Source: Mucilaginibacter sp. (lineage in GTDB: Bacteria > Bacteroidota > Bacteroidia > Sphingobacteriales > Sphingobacteriaceae). From it: 58,022 nucleotides of DNA. The translations under genes and the position numbers were made by a program. This document shows, in pieces, positions 8,667 through 15,642 of this stretch (positions are counted from its first letter, which is position 1; every line of letters begins with the position of its first letter). The stretch covers positions 1 to 58,022 of the forward strand of contig JAESTD010000031.1 in assembly GCA_016763755.1 (NCBI GenBank). The letters are read 5' to 3'. Under the pieces are notes generated by a model, which saw only the letters and a program-made list of their open reading frames with translations, did no database searches and was not told the DNA's origin.

Positions 8667-9344
8667 ATGAAGTTTATATATAAAACCTGGTGGAAGGTAT
8701 TGGCCGTAGTGCTGGTGTTCTACACACTCATATCCGGTCTGCTTTTTCAGGTACCCCGCCTGGATATCCTGCACGAAACAATCCGTAACCTGTATTTTCA
8801 CGTACCCATGTGGATGGCGATGTTAACCGCCCTGGTTATCTCGGTATACTACAGTATTTTATACCTGCGTACAGGTAAAGAGGAACATGATCTTGCCGCA
8901 GTGGAATGTGTAAATACCGGTATGATATTCTATGGCCTGGGACTAATAACCGGCATGCTTTGGGCTAAATATACTTGGGGCGAGTACTGGAGCGGTGACC
9001 CCAAGCAAAATAGCGCAGCTATAGCTTTTTTGCTTTATTGTGCTTACCTGGTGTTGCGTAACTCGATAGATGAGGAACAAACCCGCGCCAAGATCTCTGC
9101 TATCTACAATATCTTCGCATTCCCGATAATGATCGTGCTATTGTTTATACTGCCCCGTATGACCGATTCCCTGCACCCGGGTGGTGCCGGCGGTAACCCC
9201 GGCTTTAACAAATACGATCTTGACAGCCACATGCGCATGGTACTTTATCCCGCTTTTCTCGGATGGAGCCTGTTATCATTATGGATAGCCACCATCCGTT
9301 ACCGTATCCGTTTAATTGAACATAAAAAGAATGCCATCAACTAA
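8667..9344 (+). CDS. ccmC: Cytochrome c maturation protein CcmC (heme-binding)
   Basis: A 225-residue polytopic membrane protein that presents heme to CcmE. Six hydrophobic segments are visible. The two external heme-ligand histidines fit YFHVPMWMAM and DSLHPGG, and the tryptophan-rich loop between them reads WGEYWSGDPKQNS, a slightly degenerate WWD motif in which Gly stands where Trp is usual before the Asp. The start is set at the ATG at 8667 (MKFIYKTWWK) rather than the upstream in-frame TTG at 8640, because the extra residues would lie upstream of and within the -7 element. The ccmD-like gene follows after 2 bases. Confidence 0.92.
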   Translation: MKFIYKTWWKVLAVVLVFYTLISGLLFQVPRLDILHETIRNLYFHVPMWMAMLTALVISVYYSILYLRTGKEEHDLAAVECVNTGMIFYGLGLITGMLWAKYTWGEYWSGDPKQNSAAIAFLLYCAYLVLRNSIDEEQTRAKISAIYNIFAFPIMIVLLFILPRMTDSLHPGGAGGNPGFNKYDLDSHMRMVLYPAFLGWSLLSLWIATIRYRIRLIEHKKNAIN

Positions 9345-9346
9345 AA

Positions 9347-9583
9347 ATGAAGAGACTTTTAACCCTTATTGTACTGATGTTAAGCTTTGTTGCTGTTAGA
9401 GCGCAAACTGGTAAAAATGTTGAGATGGCTGACGCTTTGCGTGGTTCGGGCAAAATTTATGTTGTGGTAGCAACTATAGCTATTGTATTTGTTGGCCTTG
9501 CCATTTATCTGTTCAGCATAGACAGACGCCTAAAAAAAATCGAAAAAGAAAATTATATCAAAAACCAATCCTATTTTGTTTAA
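9347..9583 (+). CDS. ccmD: CcmD-like small membrane protein
   Basis: A 78-residue protein with a cleavable-looking signal sequence (LLTLIVLMLSFVAVRAQ), one transmembrane helix (KIYVVVATIAIVFVGLAIYLF) and a basic cytoplasmic tail (SIDRRLKKIEKENY). This is the architecture of the Bacteroidota CcmD family, which stabilises CcmABC and aids release of holo-CcmE. The signal-like extension makes it longer than proteobacterial CcmD (about 60-70 residues). It lies 2 bases after ccmC, so co-translation is likely. No typical terminator follows; the 130 bases before gdhA contain several short inverted repeats (ACCATG near 9584 pairing with CATGGT near 9608, GGTGT/ACACC, TTGGT/ACCAA). Confidence 0.8.
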   Translation: MKRLLTLIVLMLSFVAVRAQTGKNVEMADALRGSGKIYVVVATIAIVFVGLAIYLFSIDRRLKKIEKENYIKNQSYFV

Positions 9584-9714
9584 ACCATGTTTTTCCTCTC
9601 GTAAAAGCATGGTGTAAAAGCAACACCAGATTTTTCTTATTTGCGATATTGGTAAAAAATACACCAAATTTGAGCACTTTTTTAAGAAATTGTTAAATAC
9701 CCAAAAAACTAAAT

Positions 9715-11151
9715 ATGAGTACGAATAACCCGACTGCGAACCAGGATACCCATTTCTTTGGTGACGTTTGTAAAAACTTCGATCACGCAGCGCAATTCAC
9801 TAAGCACGATGCAGGCTTATTAGATCAGATCAAGTCTTGTAACAGTGTTTACCGTTTCCGTTTCCCAATCCGTAAAGGCAATGGCTTTGAAGTTATCGAT
9901 GCATGGCGCGTTGAACACTCTCACCACCAGTCGCCAACCAAAGGCGGTATCCGTTACAGCGAAATGGTGAACGAAGACGAGGTAATGGCGCTTGCAGCAT
10001 TAATGACCTACAAATGTGCCATTGTAAACGTTCCGTTTGGTGGTGCTAAAGGCGGTATTAAAATTAACCCTAAAAATTACACTGTGGGCGAGTTAGAGAA
10101 CATAACCCGCCGCTATACAGTAGAACTGATAAAGAAAAACTTTATTGGCCCAAGCATTGACGTACCTGCACCTGACTATGGATCGGGCGAGCGCGAAATG
10201 AGCTGGATCGCCGATACTTATGCAACCATGAATCCTGGTCAGTTGGATGCATTAGGTGCAGTAACCGGTAAACCGATTGCACTGCACGGTATCGCTGGTC
10301 GTCGTGAAGCTACCGGCCGTGGTGTTGCTATTGCCATCCGCGAGTGTGTTAGCGTTGCCGAGGATATGGAAAGGATCGGTTTAACTACCGGCTTATCAGG
10401 CAAAAAGGTCATCGTACAGGGTTTGGGTAACGTAGGTTACTACTCAGCTAAATTCCTTTCAGAGTTTGGTGCCCTTATCGTAGGTATCTGCGAATTTGAA
10501 GGTGCTATTTACAATGCTGATGGTTTGGATGTTGAAGCTGTTTTCCAACATCGTAAAGCAACCGGGTCTATCCTGGGTTATGCAGGCGCAAAACAAGAGT
10601 TTAAAAACACCATGGAGGGCTTGGAGCAACCATGTGATATTCTTGTACCTGCAGCTTTAGAAAACCAGATAACCGTAAATAACATCCGTGCCATAAAAGC
10701 AAAAATTATTGCCGAAGGTGCAAACGGCCCAACCTCGCCAGAAGCTGAGGAGATCTTTTACCAAAATGGTGGTATGATCATCCCGGATATGTACGCCAAC
10801 GCAGGTGGTGTAACGGTATCATACTTTGAGTGGTTAAAAAACCTTAGTCACGTGGCATTTGGCCGCATGAACCGCCGTTTCGAGGAAAACTCTAACCTTA
10901 ACCTGGTAAACATGGTCGAAGGCATCACAGGTATCGCTTTAACACCAATACAACGTGCTACAATTGTTAAAGGTGCATCAGAGTTAGAGCTGGTAAACTC
11001 AGGACTGGAAGATACCATGATCCGCTCATACCACGAGATCCGCGAGATCTACAAGAGCAACCCTGACATTGGTACCCTGCGTAACGCAGCCATGGTTGGC
11101 GCTATCAACAAAATTGCGGTATCATACCAGAACCTTGGCGTATGGCCGTAA
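9715..11151 (+). CDS. gdhA: Glu/Leu/Phe/Val family dehydrogenase (glutamate dehydrogenase)
   Basis: A 478-residue soluble enzyme that interconverts glutamate and 2-oxoglutarate plus ammonium using NAD(P). The dimerisation/catalytic domain carries [14 protein letters not shown], the catalytic lysine region [13 protein letters not shown] and the Asp region [15 protein letters not shown]. The Rossmann domain has [17 protein letters not shown] and [13 protein letters not shown]. Length is close to the Bacteroidota type. Its own 130-base leader and a downstream terminator at 11203 suggest independent transcription, although it sits inside the ccm gene group between ccmD and ccmE. Glutamate is more likely than branched-chain or aromatic amino acids as substrate, but this cannot be fixed from sequence alone. 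Confidence 0.93.
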   Translation: MSTNNPTANQDTHFFGDVCKNFDHAAQFTKHDAGLLDQIKSCNSVYRFRFPIRKGNGFEVIDAWRVEHSHHQSPTKGGIRYSEMVNEDEVMALAALMTYKCAIVNVPFGGAKGGIKINPKNYTVGELENITRRYTVELIKKNFIGPSIDVPAPDYGSGEREMSWIADTYATMNPGQLDALGAVTGKPIALHGIAGRREATGRGVAIAIRECVSVAEDMERIGLTTGLSGKKVIVQGLGNVGYYSAKFLSEFGALIVGICEFEGAIYNADGLDVEAVFQHRKATGSILGYAGAKQEFKNTMEGLEQPCDILVPAALENQITVNNIRAIKAKIIAEGANGPTSPEAEEIFYQNGGMIIPDMYANAGGVTVSYFEWLKNLSHVAFGRMNRRFEENSNLNLVNMVEGITGIALTPIQRATIVKGASELELVNSGLEDTMIRSYHEIREIYKSNPDIGTLRNAAMVGAINKIAVSYQNLGVWP

Positions 11152-11202
11152 ATAGTGATTAGAGATTTGTTATTAGAGATTAGGTTCTCAATTGAGTATA
11201 TG

Positions 11203-11226
11203 AAAGCGGCAGGAATGCCGCTTTTT
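11203..11226 (+). terminator. Rho-independent terminator after gdhA
   Basis: AAAGCGGCA pairs with TGCCGCTTT across a GGAA tetraloop, giving a 9-bp stem followed by further T residues. It lies 51 bases after the gdhA stop. Confidence 0.85.
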
Positions 11227-11240
11227 GCTTTCAACCACGT

Positions 11241-11339
11241 GTCATTTCGAACGAGCGACAGTGAGGAGAAATCTTGTTATAGGTGCAAATCTCTTCGCTT
11301 GGCTAACAAGATTTCTCCTCGTACCTCGTTCGAAATGAC
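11241..11339. repeat. REP-like long palindrome (GTCATTTCGAACGAG family), copy 1
   Basis: The element starts GTCATTTCGAACGAGCGACA and ends with the near-complement CCTCGTTCGAAATGAC. The arms include GAGGAGAAATCTTGTTA and TAACAAGATTTCTCCTC, so the whole 99 bp can fold into one long hairpin. A sister copy is at 15285-15395 and a related family member at 24298-24371. It lies between gdhA and ccmE. The short open frame across it is a by-product of the repeat, not a gene. Confidence 0.85.
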
Positions 11340-11442
11340 AATTTTGAAAAAAGTCTCCTAATACCCAATGACCCAATTTAATTAATAACAATTCTAAATA
11401 AGCAATATCGCTTGTAATAAACGTTATTAACTGTGCGTTTTG

Positions 11443-11450
11443 TATTTTTG
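11443..11450 (+). promoter_or_regulatory. Bacteroidota -7 element before ccmE
   Basis: TATTTTTG, followed by C, matches TAnnTTTG. It lies 30 bases before the chosen ccmE start at 11481, giving a leader of about 24 bases. The nearest upstream TTG (11412) has a 28-base spacer, longer than the usual 17-23, so the -33 element is uncertain. This position also argues against the in-frame upstream start at 11433. Confidence 0.4.
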
Positions 11451-11480
11451 CAAAACTGTTCCTTACAGCTGAATCCTCAA

Positions 11481-11891
11481 ATGAAAAAAAGCGCGATCTT
11501 CGGTATAGTAACTATTGCCATTGCAATAGCTGTTATTATAAGTACATACTCAAGCACAAGTACTTACGGTTCATTTAACGATGCCCGTAAAGATAATGCA
11601 GAGTTGCATGTGGTTGGTCACCTTAATAAAGGCAAACAATTGTATTATGATGCCACCAAAGATGCTAACTACTTCTCTTTCTACATGAAGGATAACAAAG
11701 GCGAGGAGTGTAAAGTGGTTTTTAATGGCACCAAGCCGCAGGATTTTGAGCGTTCGGAGCAAATTGTGCTAACCGGAACCATGAAAGGCAATGAATTTCA
11801 TGCATCAAAAATTTTGATGAAATGTCCTTCAAAATACACCGACGATAAATTGAACGTTGCTGAGTCTAAAACGCAAAGCGCCAGCATATAA
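11481..11891 (+). CDS. ccmE: Cytochrome c maturation heme chaperone CcmE (CxxxY type)
   Basis: A 136-residue periplasmic heme chaperone anchored by one N-terminal helix (residues 3-22). It carries heme from CcmC to the CcmF lyase. The OB-fold is visible from HVVGHLNKGKQLYY to VVFNGTKP and the IVLTGTMKGNEFHASKILMK strand. The heme-binding site reads CPSKY, with Cys115 and Tyr119, in place of the HxxxY motif of E. coli CcmE; this cysteine variant is known from some bacteria and archaea. The start was moved to the ATG at 11481 because the upstream extension is not hydrophobic and overlaps the -7 element. ccmF follows after 10 bases. Confidence 0.9.
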   Translation: MKKSAIFGIVTIAIAIAVIISTYSSTSTYGSFNDARKDNAELHVVGHLNKGKQLYYDATKDANYFSFYMKDNKGEECKVVFNGTKPQDFERSEQIVLTGTMKGNEFHASKILMKCPSKYTDDKLNVAESKTQSASI

Positions 11892-11901
11892 TTAGTTTTT
11901 A

Positions 11902-14415
11902 ATGGAGATAGCTTATCAGGGCGAACACCTGTTTCCGGGTAGTTTAGGCCAGTTTTTTATTGTTCTTGCATTCGGTTCCGCACTTTTCTCTTTCATCAGT
12001 TATTATTTTGCCACTACAGAAACCGCTGCAGATGCTGATAACTCTTGGCTTCGACTTGGCCGTATAGGCTATTGGTTAAACACCGTGTCAATTATAGGCA
12101 TGGGCGTTTGTTTGTTCTACATCCTTTATAACCACTATTTCGAATACCACTACGCATGGTCATACACCTCTAAAACACTGCCTACTTATTATCTGATATC
12201 AGGTTTTTGGAACGGACAGGAAGGTGGCTTTTTACTTTGGATGTTTTGGGGAGCTGTATTGGGTAATGTACTGATATGGAAAGCCAAAACCTGGGAAAAG
12301 TCGGTGATGACTACCATGGCGCTTTCGCAGGCCATATTGGGTACTATGATATTGGGTTTGCAGATAGGCAGCGCACACATAGGCAGTTCGCCGTTTTTAT
12401 TGCTGCGCGATGCAATGGCCGATGCCCCGATATTCAAAAGCGCCAACTACCTGGATTTTATAAAAGACGGCAAGGGCATGAACCCCTCGCTGCAAAATTA
12501 CTGGATGATCATCCACCCGCCGGTACTGTTCCTGGGGGTTGCATCATTGGTAGTGCCGTTTGCCTTTGCGGTTGCCGGATTATGGCAAAAACGCTTTAAG
12601 GAGTGGGTTCCGGCCGCTATCCCTTATGCATTGTTTGCCTGTATGATATTGGGCACAGGTATCATCATGGGCTCGTTCTGGGCTTACGAGTCATTAAACT
12701 TTGACGGCTTTTGGGCATGGGATCCGGTGGAAAATGCCTCTATCTTCCCTTGGCTGGTAATGGTGGCTTCGGTACACGTGCTTATTGTGTTTAAAAATAG
12801 CGGTCACTCATATTTTACGGCGGCATTTTTAACGCTGCTTACCTTTGTGCTGGAGTGGTATTCATCATTCCTGGCCCGTAGCGGTGTCCTGGGCGAAACT
12901 TCAGTACACGCGTTTACCGATCTTGGTTTGTTCTGGCAGTTGGTTATAGCGCTGGCTATCTTCTTTGGTATAATGGTTTATCTGCTGGTAAGCCGTTGGA
13001 AAGAAATGCCAATTACCAAAAAGGATGAGGACACTTACTCGCGCGAGTTTTGGATGTTTGTGGGTGCGGTGTTCCTATGCCTGTCGTGCCTGCAACTGGT
13101 GGTGGTAACATCCCTGCCGGTTTGGAACCTCATTTTTGGTACAAAATGGGCTCCACCTACTGATTCGGTTAAACAATACAACGTTTTCCAAGGCTCGTTT
13201 GCTGTGGTTATTGCACTGCTTACCGGCGTAACCCAATTCCTCAAGTATAAAAAGACTGATATTACCCGCTTCTTTATCACCACCGGCGTTTACCTGCTTT
13301 TTGCAGCGCTTGTCACAGCTTTAGTGGTTTATGCAACCGGTTTATATAAACTGAATTTCGTTTTCAGCCTGGTGATGCTTGGCGCACTTTATAGTGTGTT
13401 TGCCAATGGCAAGATCTTGTCTGATGCTATTAAAGGTAAATTTAAACTTGCAGGTTCTGCGGTATCGCACATCGGTTTTGGTTTGCTTTTGGTGGGTGCG
13501 CTCATCGCAGCCGGTACCAAAAAAGTAGTATCGATAAACGAACAGGGCGAAGAGCATATTGCCGAATCGTACAAAGAAGAGAACCCTAAAGAGAACCTGT
13601 TGCTTTACCTTAATCAGCCTATTAAAATGGGCGAGTACATGGTAACCTTTAAGGGCGATACCATCGAGGGTGCGCAGCATTTGTTCAATATAGATTATCA
13701 GCGAGTAAAAGATGGTAAGGTGACTGAGGAGTTCAGGCTGAGGCCGAACGTGATTCAGTCGCAGGGTGGTATGTCGTCATCGCCGGATACAAAGCACTAT
13801 TTGTTCCGCGATATGTACACCCACATCACCATGACCAACGTGATTAAAGCCGATGCTCAGGAAGAAGAGGCCGATCATGACCATGCCAATGCTGATGCCG
13901 ACGATAAGAACTATGACGCCCCTGTAGCGCACGAGGTTGCCGTTGGTGATACCATACCATACCGCGACGGTATTATTGTGCTGAAAGGCCTGAACAAAGA
14001 TGTTAAAATGAAAGACCTGCCGCTGGCTGACAAGGACATAGCAGTAGGAGCCCAATTGGAAGTTACTACCCAGGGTAAAACCTATAAAACCGAGCCTGTG
14101 TACCTGATAAAAGGCCGCAACGTATTCGATTTCGGCAAGAAACTGGAAGAGGCCGGTTTGAAATTGCGTTTCTCTAAAATAGTGCCCGATAAAGGCAAAG
14201 TAGAGATAATGGTTTACCAACAGCCGGAGAGTAAGAAGAAATTCATCGTAATGAAAGCAGTTGAGTTCCCATACATCAACTTCCTTTGGGCAGGTACCAT
14301 CATTATGGTTATCGGTTTTTTTATGTCGATACTGAGAAGGAATAAAGAACTGCGCGTTCAGCCTGCGGCTGCTGCTGCGCAAGTCAAAAGTCAAAAATCA
14401 AAAGTCAAAAAATAG
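11902..14415 (+). CDS. ccmF: Cytochrome c heme lyase subunit CcmF/CcsA-type
   Basis: An 837-residue polytopic membrane protein that ligates heme to apocytochrome c. At least 14 hydrophobic segments are visible. The WWD motif GFWAWDPVENASIFPW lies around residue 270, preceded by the HPPVLFLGVASL histidine loop and followed by the SVHAF histidine. A large periplasmic domain (about residues 545-800) contains a His/Asp-rich stretch, EEEADHDHANADADDK, of unknown role. A last transmembrane helix near residue 800 precedes a basic tail whose end, QVKSQKSKVKK, is encoded by a word-like repeat (14381-14410), so the tail is probably a recent extension. It forms a pair with ccmE. Confidence 0.92.
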   Translation: MEIAYQGEHLFPGSLGQFFIVLAFGSALFSFISYYFATTETAADADNSWLRLGRIGYWLNTVSIIGMGVCLFYILYNHYFEYHYAWSYTSKTLPTYYLISGFWNGQEGGFLLWMFWGAVLGNVLIWKAKTWEKSVMTTMALSQAILGTMILGLQIGSAHIGSSPFLLLRDAMADAPIFKSANYLDFIKDGKGMNPSLQNYWMIIHPPVLFLGVASLVVPFAFAVAGLWQKRFKEWVPAAIPYALFACMILGTGIIMGSFWAYESLNFDGFWAWDPVENASIFPWLVMVASVHVLIVFKNSGHSYFTAAFLTLLTFVLEWYSSFLARSGVLGETSVHAFTDLGLFWQLVIALAIFFGIMVYLLVSRWKEMPITKKDEDTYSREFWMFVGAVFLCLSCLQLVVVTSLPVWNLIFGTKWAPPTDSVKQYNVFQGSFAVVIALLTGVTQFLKYKKTDITRFFITTGVYLLFAALVTALVVYATGLYKLNFVFSLVMLGALYSVFANGKILSDAIKGKFKLAGSAVSHIGFGLLLVGALIAAGTKKVVSINEQGEEHIAESYKEENPKENLLLYLNQPIKMGEYMVTFKGDTIEGAQHLFNIDYQRVKDGKVTEEFRLRPNVIQSQGGMSSSPDTKHYLFRDMYTHITMTNVIKADAQEEEADHDHANADADDKNYDAPVAHEVAVGDTIPYRDGIIVLKGLNKDVKMKDLPLADKDIAVGAQLEVTTQGKTYKTEPVYLIKGRNVFDFGKKLEEAGLKLRFSKIVPDKGKVEIMVYQQPESKKKFIVMKAVEFPYINFLWAGTIIMVIGFFMSILRRNKELRVQPAAAAAQVKSQKSKVKK
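14381..14410 (+). repeat. Tandem word repeat (AAGTCAAAAGTCAAAAATCA)
   Basis: Near-tandem copies of the word (A)TCAAAAGTCAAAA end the ccmF frame and supply its last codons. It belongs to the same loose class as 6511-6560 and 39303-39323. Confidence 0.45.
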
Positions 14416-14445
14416 GATTAAGATCCATACAACAATATTTCGCGG

Positions 14446-14474
14446 AGAGCACAAAGGGATTAACTTTGTGCTCT
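14446..14474 (+). terminator. Stem-loop between ccmF and the PhyH gene
   Basis: AGAGCACAAAG pairs perfectly with CTTTGTGCTCT over a 7-base loop (GGATTAA). The T tract after it is weak (TTGTGTTAT), and the stem ends only 9 bases before the ATG at 14484. It could be a weak terminator of ccmF or a leader hairpin controlling the next gene. Confidence 0.5.
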
Positions 14475-14483
14475 TTGTGTTAT

Positions 14484-15212
14484 ATGACTTTAGCTTATCC
14501 TGATAAAGAATTGTTTGCTGTTAACGGCCATGCTGTTGTGAAGGATGTTTTCAATGCCGCCGAACTTTCGGCTATTTTGGCCGCGATAGCCGATGCGGAT
14601 AAAACTAATAACACCTTCCGCAAAACAGATGCCCTGTTTGCCATAAGGCAGGTGCTGAAAGAAGTGCCGGCATTAACTAAGCTGATTTTTAATGAAAGGT
14701 TCAAAGCCGTTATTGATAATCTGTTTGGAGATGGCTACTTCGTTGTAAAATCCATCTATTTTGATAAGCCGCCCACTTCCAACTGGTTTGTTGCCTGGCA
14801 TCAGGATTTGACGATCTCTGTTGATAAACGGATCGAGCTAAATGGCTACGGCCCATGGACGGTGAAGCAAAATCAGCTTGCCGTACAACCGCCTATAAAT
14901 ATTCTTCAGGACAATTTTACCGTACGCATCCATCTGGATGATGCCGATGAAGGCAATGGGGCGCTAAAGGTGATACCCGGTTCGCATCTTAAAGATATTT
15001 ATCGCCCGGAAACTATAGATTGGCAAACTGAGCAGCCGCATACCTGTGTGGTAGGTGCAGGCGGCGTAATGATTATGCGACCATTGCTGATGCATGCCTC
15101 AGGCCGTACCACAAATAATAGACCGCGTAAGGTTATCCATATTGAGTTTAGCAGGGCAGAATTACCGCACGAGATAAGATGGTCTGAGCGGATGGATATG
15201 GACGTGTTTTAG
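14484..15212 (+). CDS. Phytanoyl-CoA dioxygenase (PhyH) family protein
   Basis: A 242-residue Fe(II)/2-oxoglutarate-dependent oxygenase-like protein. The iron-binding HxD motif is visible in VAWHQDLTISVD, and the distal His plus the 2-oxoglutarate Arg fit MHASGRTTNN(R)PRKVIHIEF. The GNGALKVIPGSHL segment is typical of the PhyH family. Several members of this fold act on small metabolites other than phytanoyl-CoA, so the substrate is unknown. The start is placed at ATG 14484 (MTLAYPDKEL); the in-frame TTG at 14466 would lie inside the stem-loop. It is a single gene. Confidence 0.85.
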   Translation: MTLAYPDKELFAVNGHAVVKDVFNAAELSAILAAIADADKTNNTFRKTDALFAIRQVLKEVPALTKLIFNERFKAVIDNLFGDGYFVVKSIYFDKPPTSNWFVAWHQDLTISVDKRIELNGYGPWTVKQNQLAVQPPINILQDNFTVRIHLDDADEGNGALKVIPGSHLKDIYRPETIDWQTEQPHTCVVGAGGVMIMRPLLMHASGRTTNNRPRKVIHIEFSRAELPHEIRWSERMDMDVF

Positions 15213-15234
15213 TTGCACCATAGTAAATAAAAAG

Positions 15235-15263
15235 CGTCATTGCGAAGAACGGAGCAATCTCTT
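15235..15263 (+). repeat. Half copy of a second intergenic repeat (CGTCATTGCGA family)
   Basis: CGTCATTGCGAAGAACGGAG followed by CAATCTCTT. The same opening, CGTCATTGCGAGGA, recurs at 18267-18280 after mutS. No complementary arm is present here, so it is a truncated copy. Confidence 0.5.
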
Positions 15264-15284
15264 TCGGCCAAGTTATACCAGCCT

Positions 15285-15395
15285 GTCATTTCGAACGAGC
15301 GGTAGCGAGGAGAAATCTTCTGCACCGTAAGTATCGCCCGTAGAAGATTTCTCCTCACGGCCTCGCTCATCCCACGCCTGTTCGTTCGAAATGAC
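15285..15395. repeat. REP-like long palindrome, copy 2
   Basis: It begins GTCATTTCGAACGAGCGGTA and ends GTTCGAAATGAC, with inner arms GAGGAGAAATCTTCT and AGAAGATTTCTCCTC. The right arm carries about 15 extra bases (ATCCCACGCCTGTTC) that break the pairing compared with copy 1. An apparent reverse-strand frame across this region (15209-15496) is explained by the repeat and has no recognisable protein. Confidence 0.85.
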
Positions 15396-15559
15396 ATGAA
15401 TAGGAAATCTGCTTTACGGATAGTGGCGGATATCGGCCCGTTGATTAAGGCCTGAAGGCGTATGATCCCCCCGGCTGGCGGACCGGCCGCAGGCAACGCC
15501 CATGCAATATCAAGTCAATCTTTAAATCCTTTAATCATGGTTCCAAACAATTGAACTCT

Positions 15560-15599
15560 CCACATCCCTTTAACTTTTCCACAATCCCCATTATCCACA
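15560..15599 (+). other. Pair of DnaA-box-like sites upstream of mutS
   Basis: TTATCCACA at 15591-15599 is a perfect DnaA box and TTTTCCACA at 15575-15583 fits the looser TTWTNCACA form, in the same orientation 16 bases apart. A third CCACA lies at 15560. They stand 44-83 bases before the mutS start. No DnaA protein gene or AT-rich unwinding region typical of an origin is adjacent. Confidence 0.4.
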
Positions 15600-15642
15600 A
15601 GCAATAAATTAAATTAGCGGATTAATAAAAACGAGGACAAAA

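Noticed and set aside
11155-11361. Open frame of 68 codons after gdhA
   Set aside because: It runs through the terminator and the REP-like palindrome; the peptide is a translation of the repeat and has no protein-like pattern.
12276-12599. 107-codon frame inside ccmF
   Set aside because: It lies in another frame of a clear ccmF and has no family resemblance.
13777-14394. 205-codon reverse frame opposite ccmF
   Set aside because: It is antisense to a well-conserved gene and rich in Phe, His and Tyr, as expected from antisense reading.
15209-15496. Reverse-strand frame of 95 codons before mutS
   Set aside because: It covers the palindromic repeat copy 2 and a half copy of another repeat; no recognisable domain.
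15560-15599. Chromosomal replication origin near mutS
   Set aside because: Only two or three DnaA-box-like sites, no AT-rich unwinding region and no dnaA, dnaN or similar marker genes nearby.
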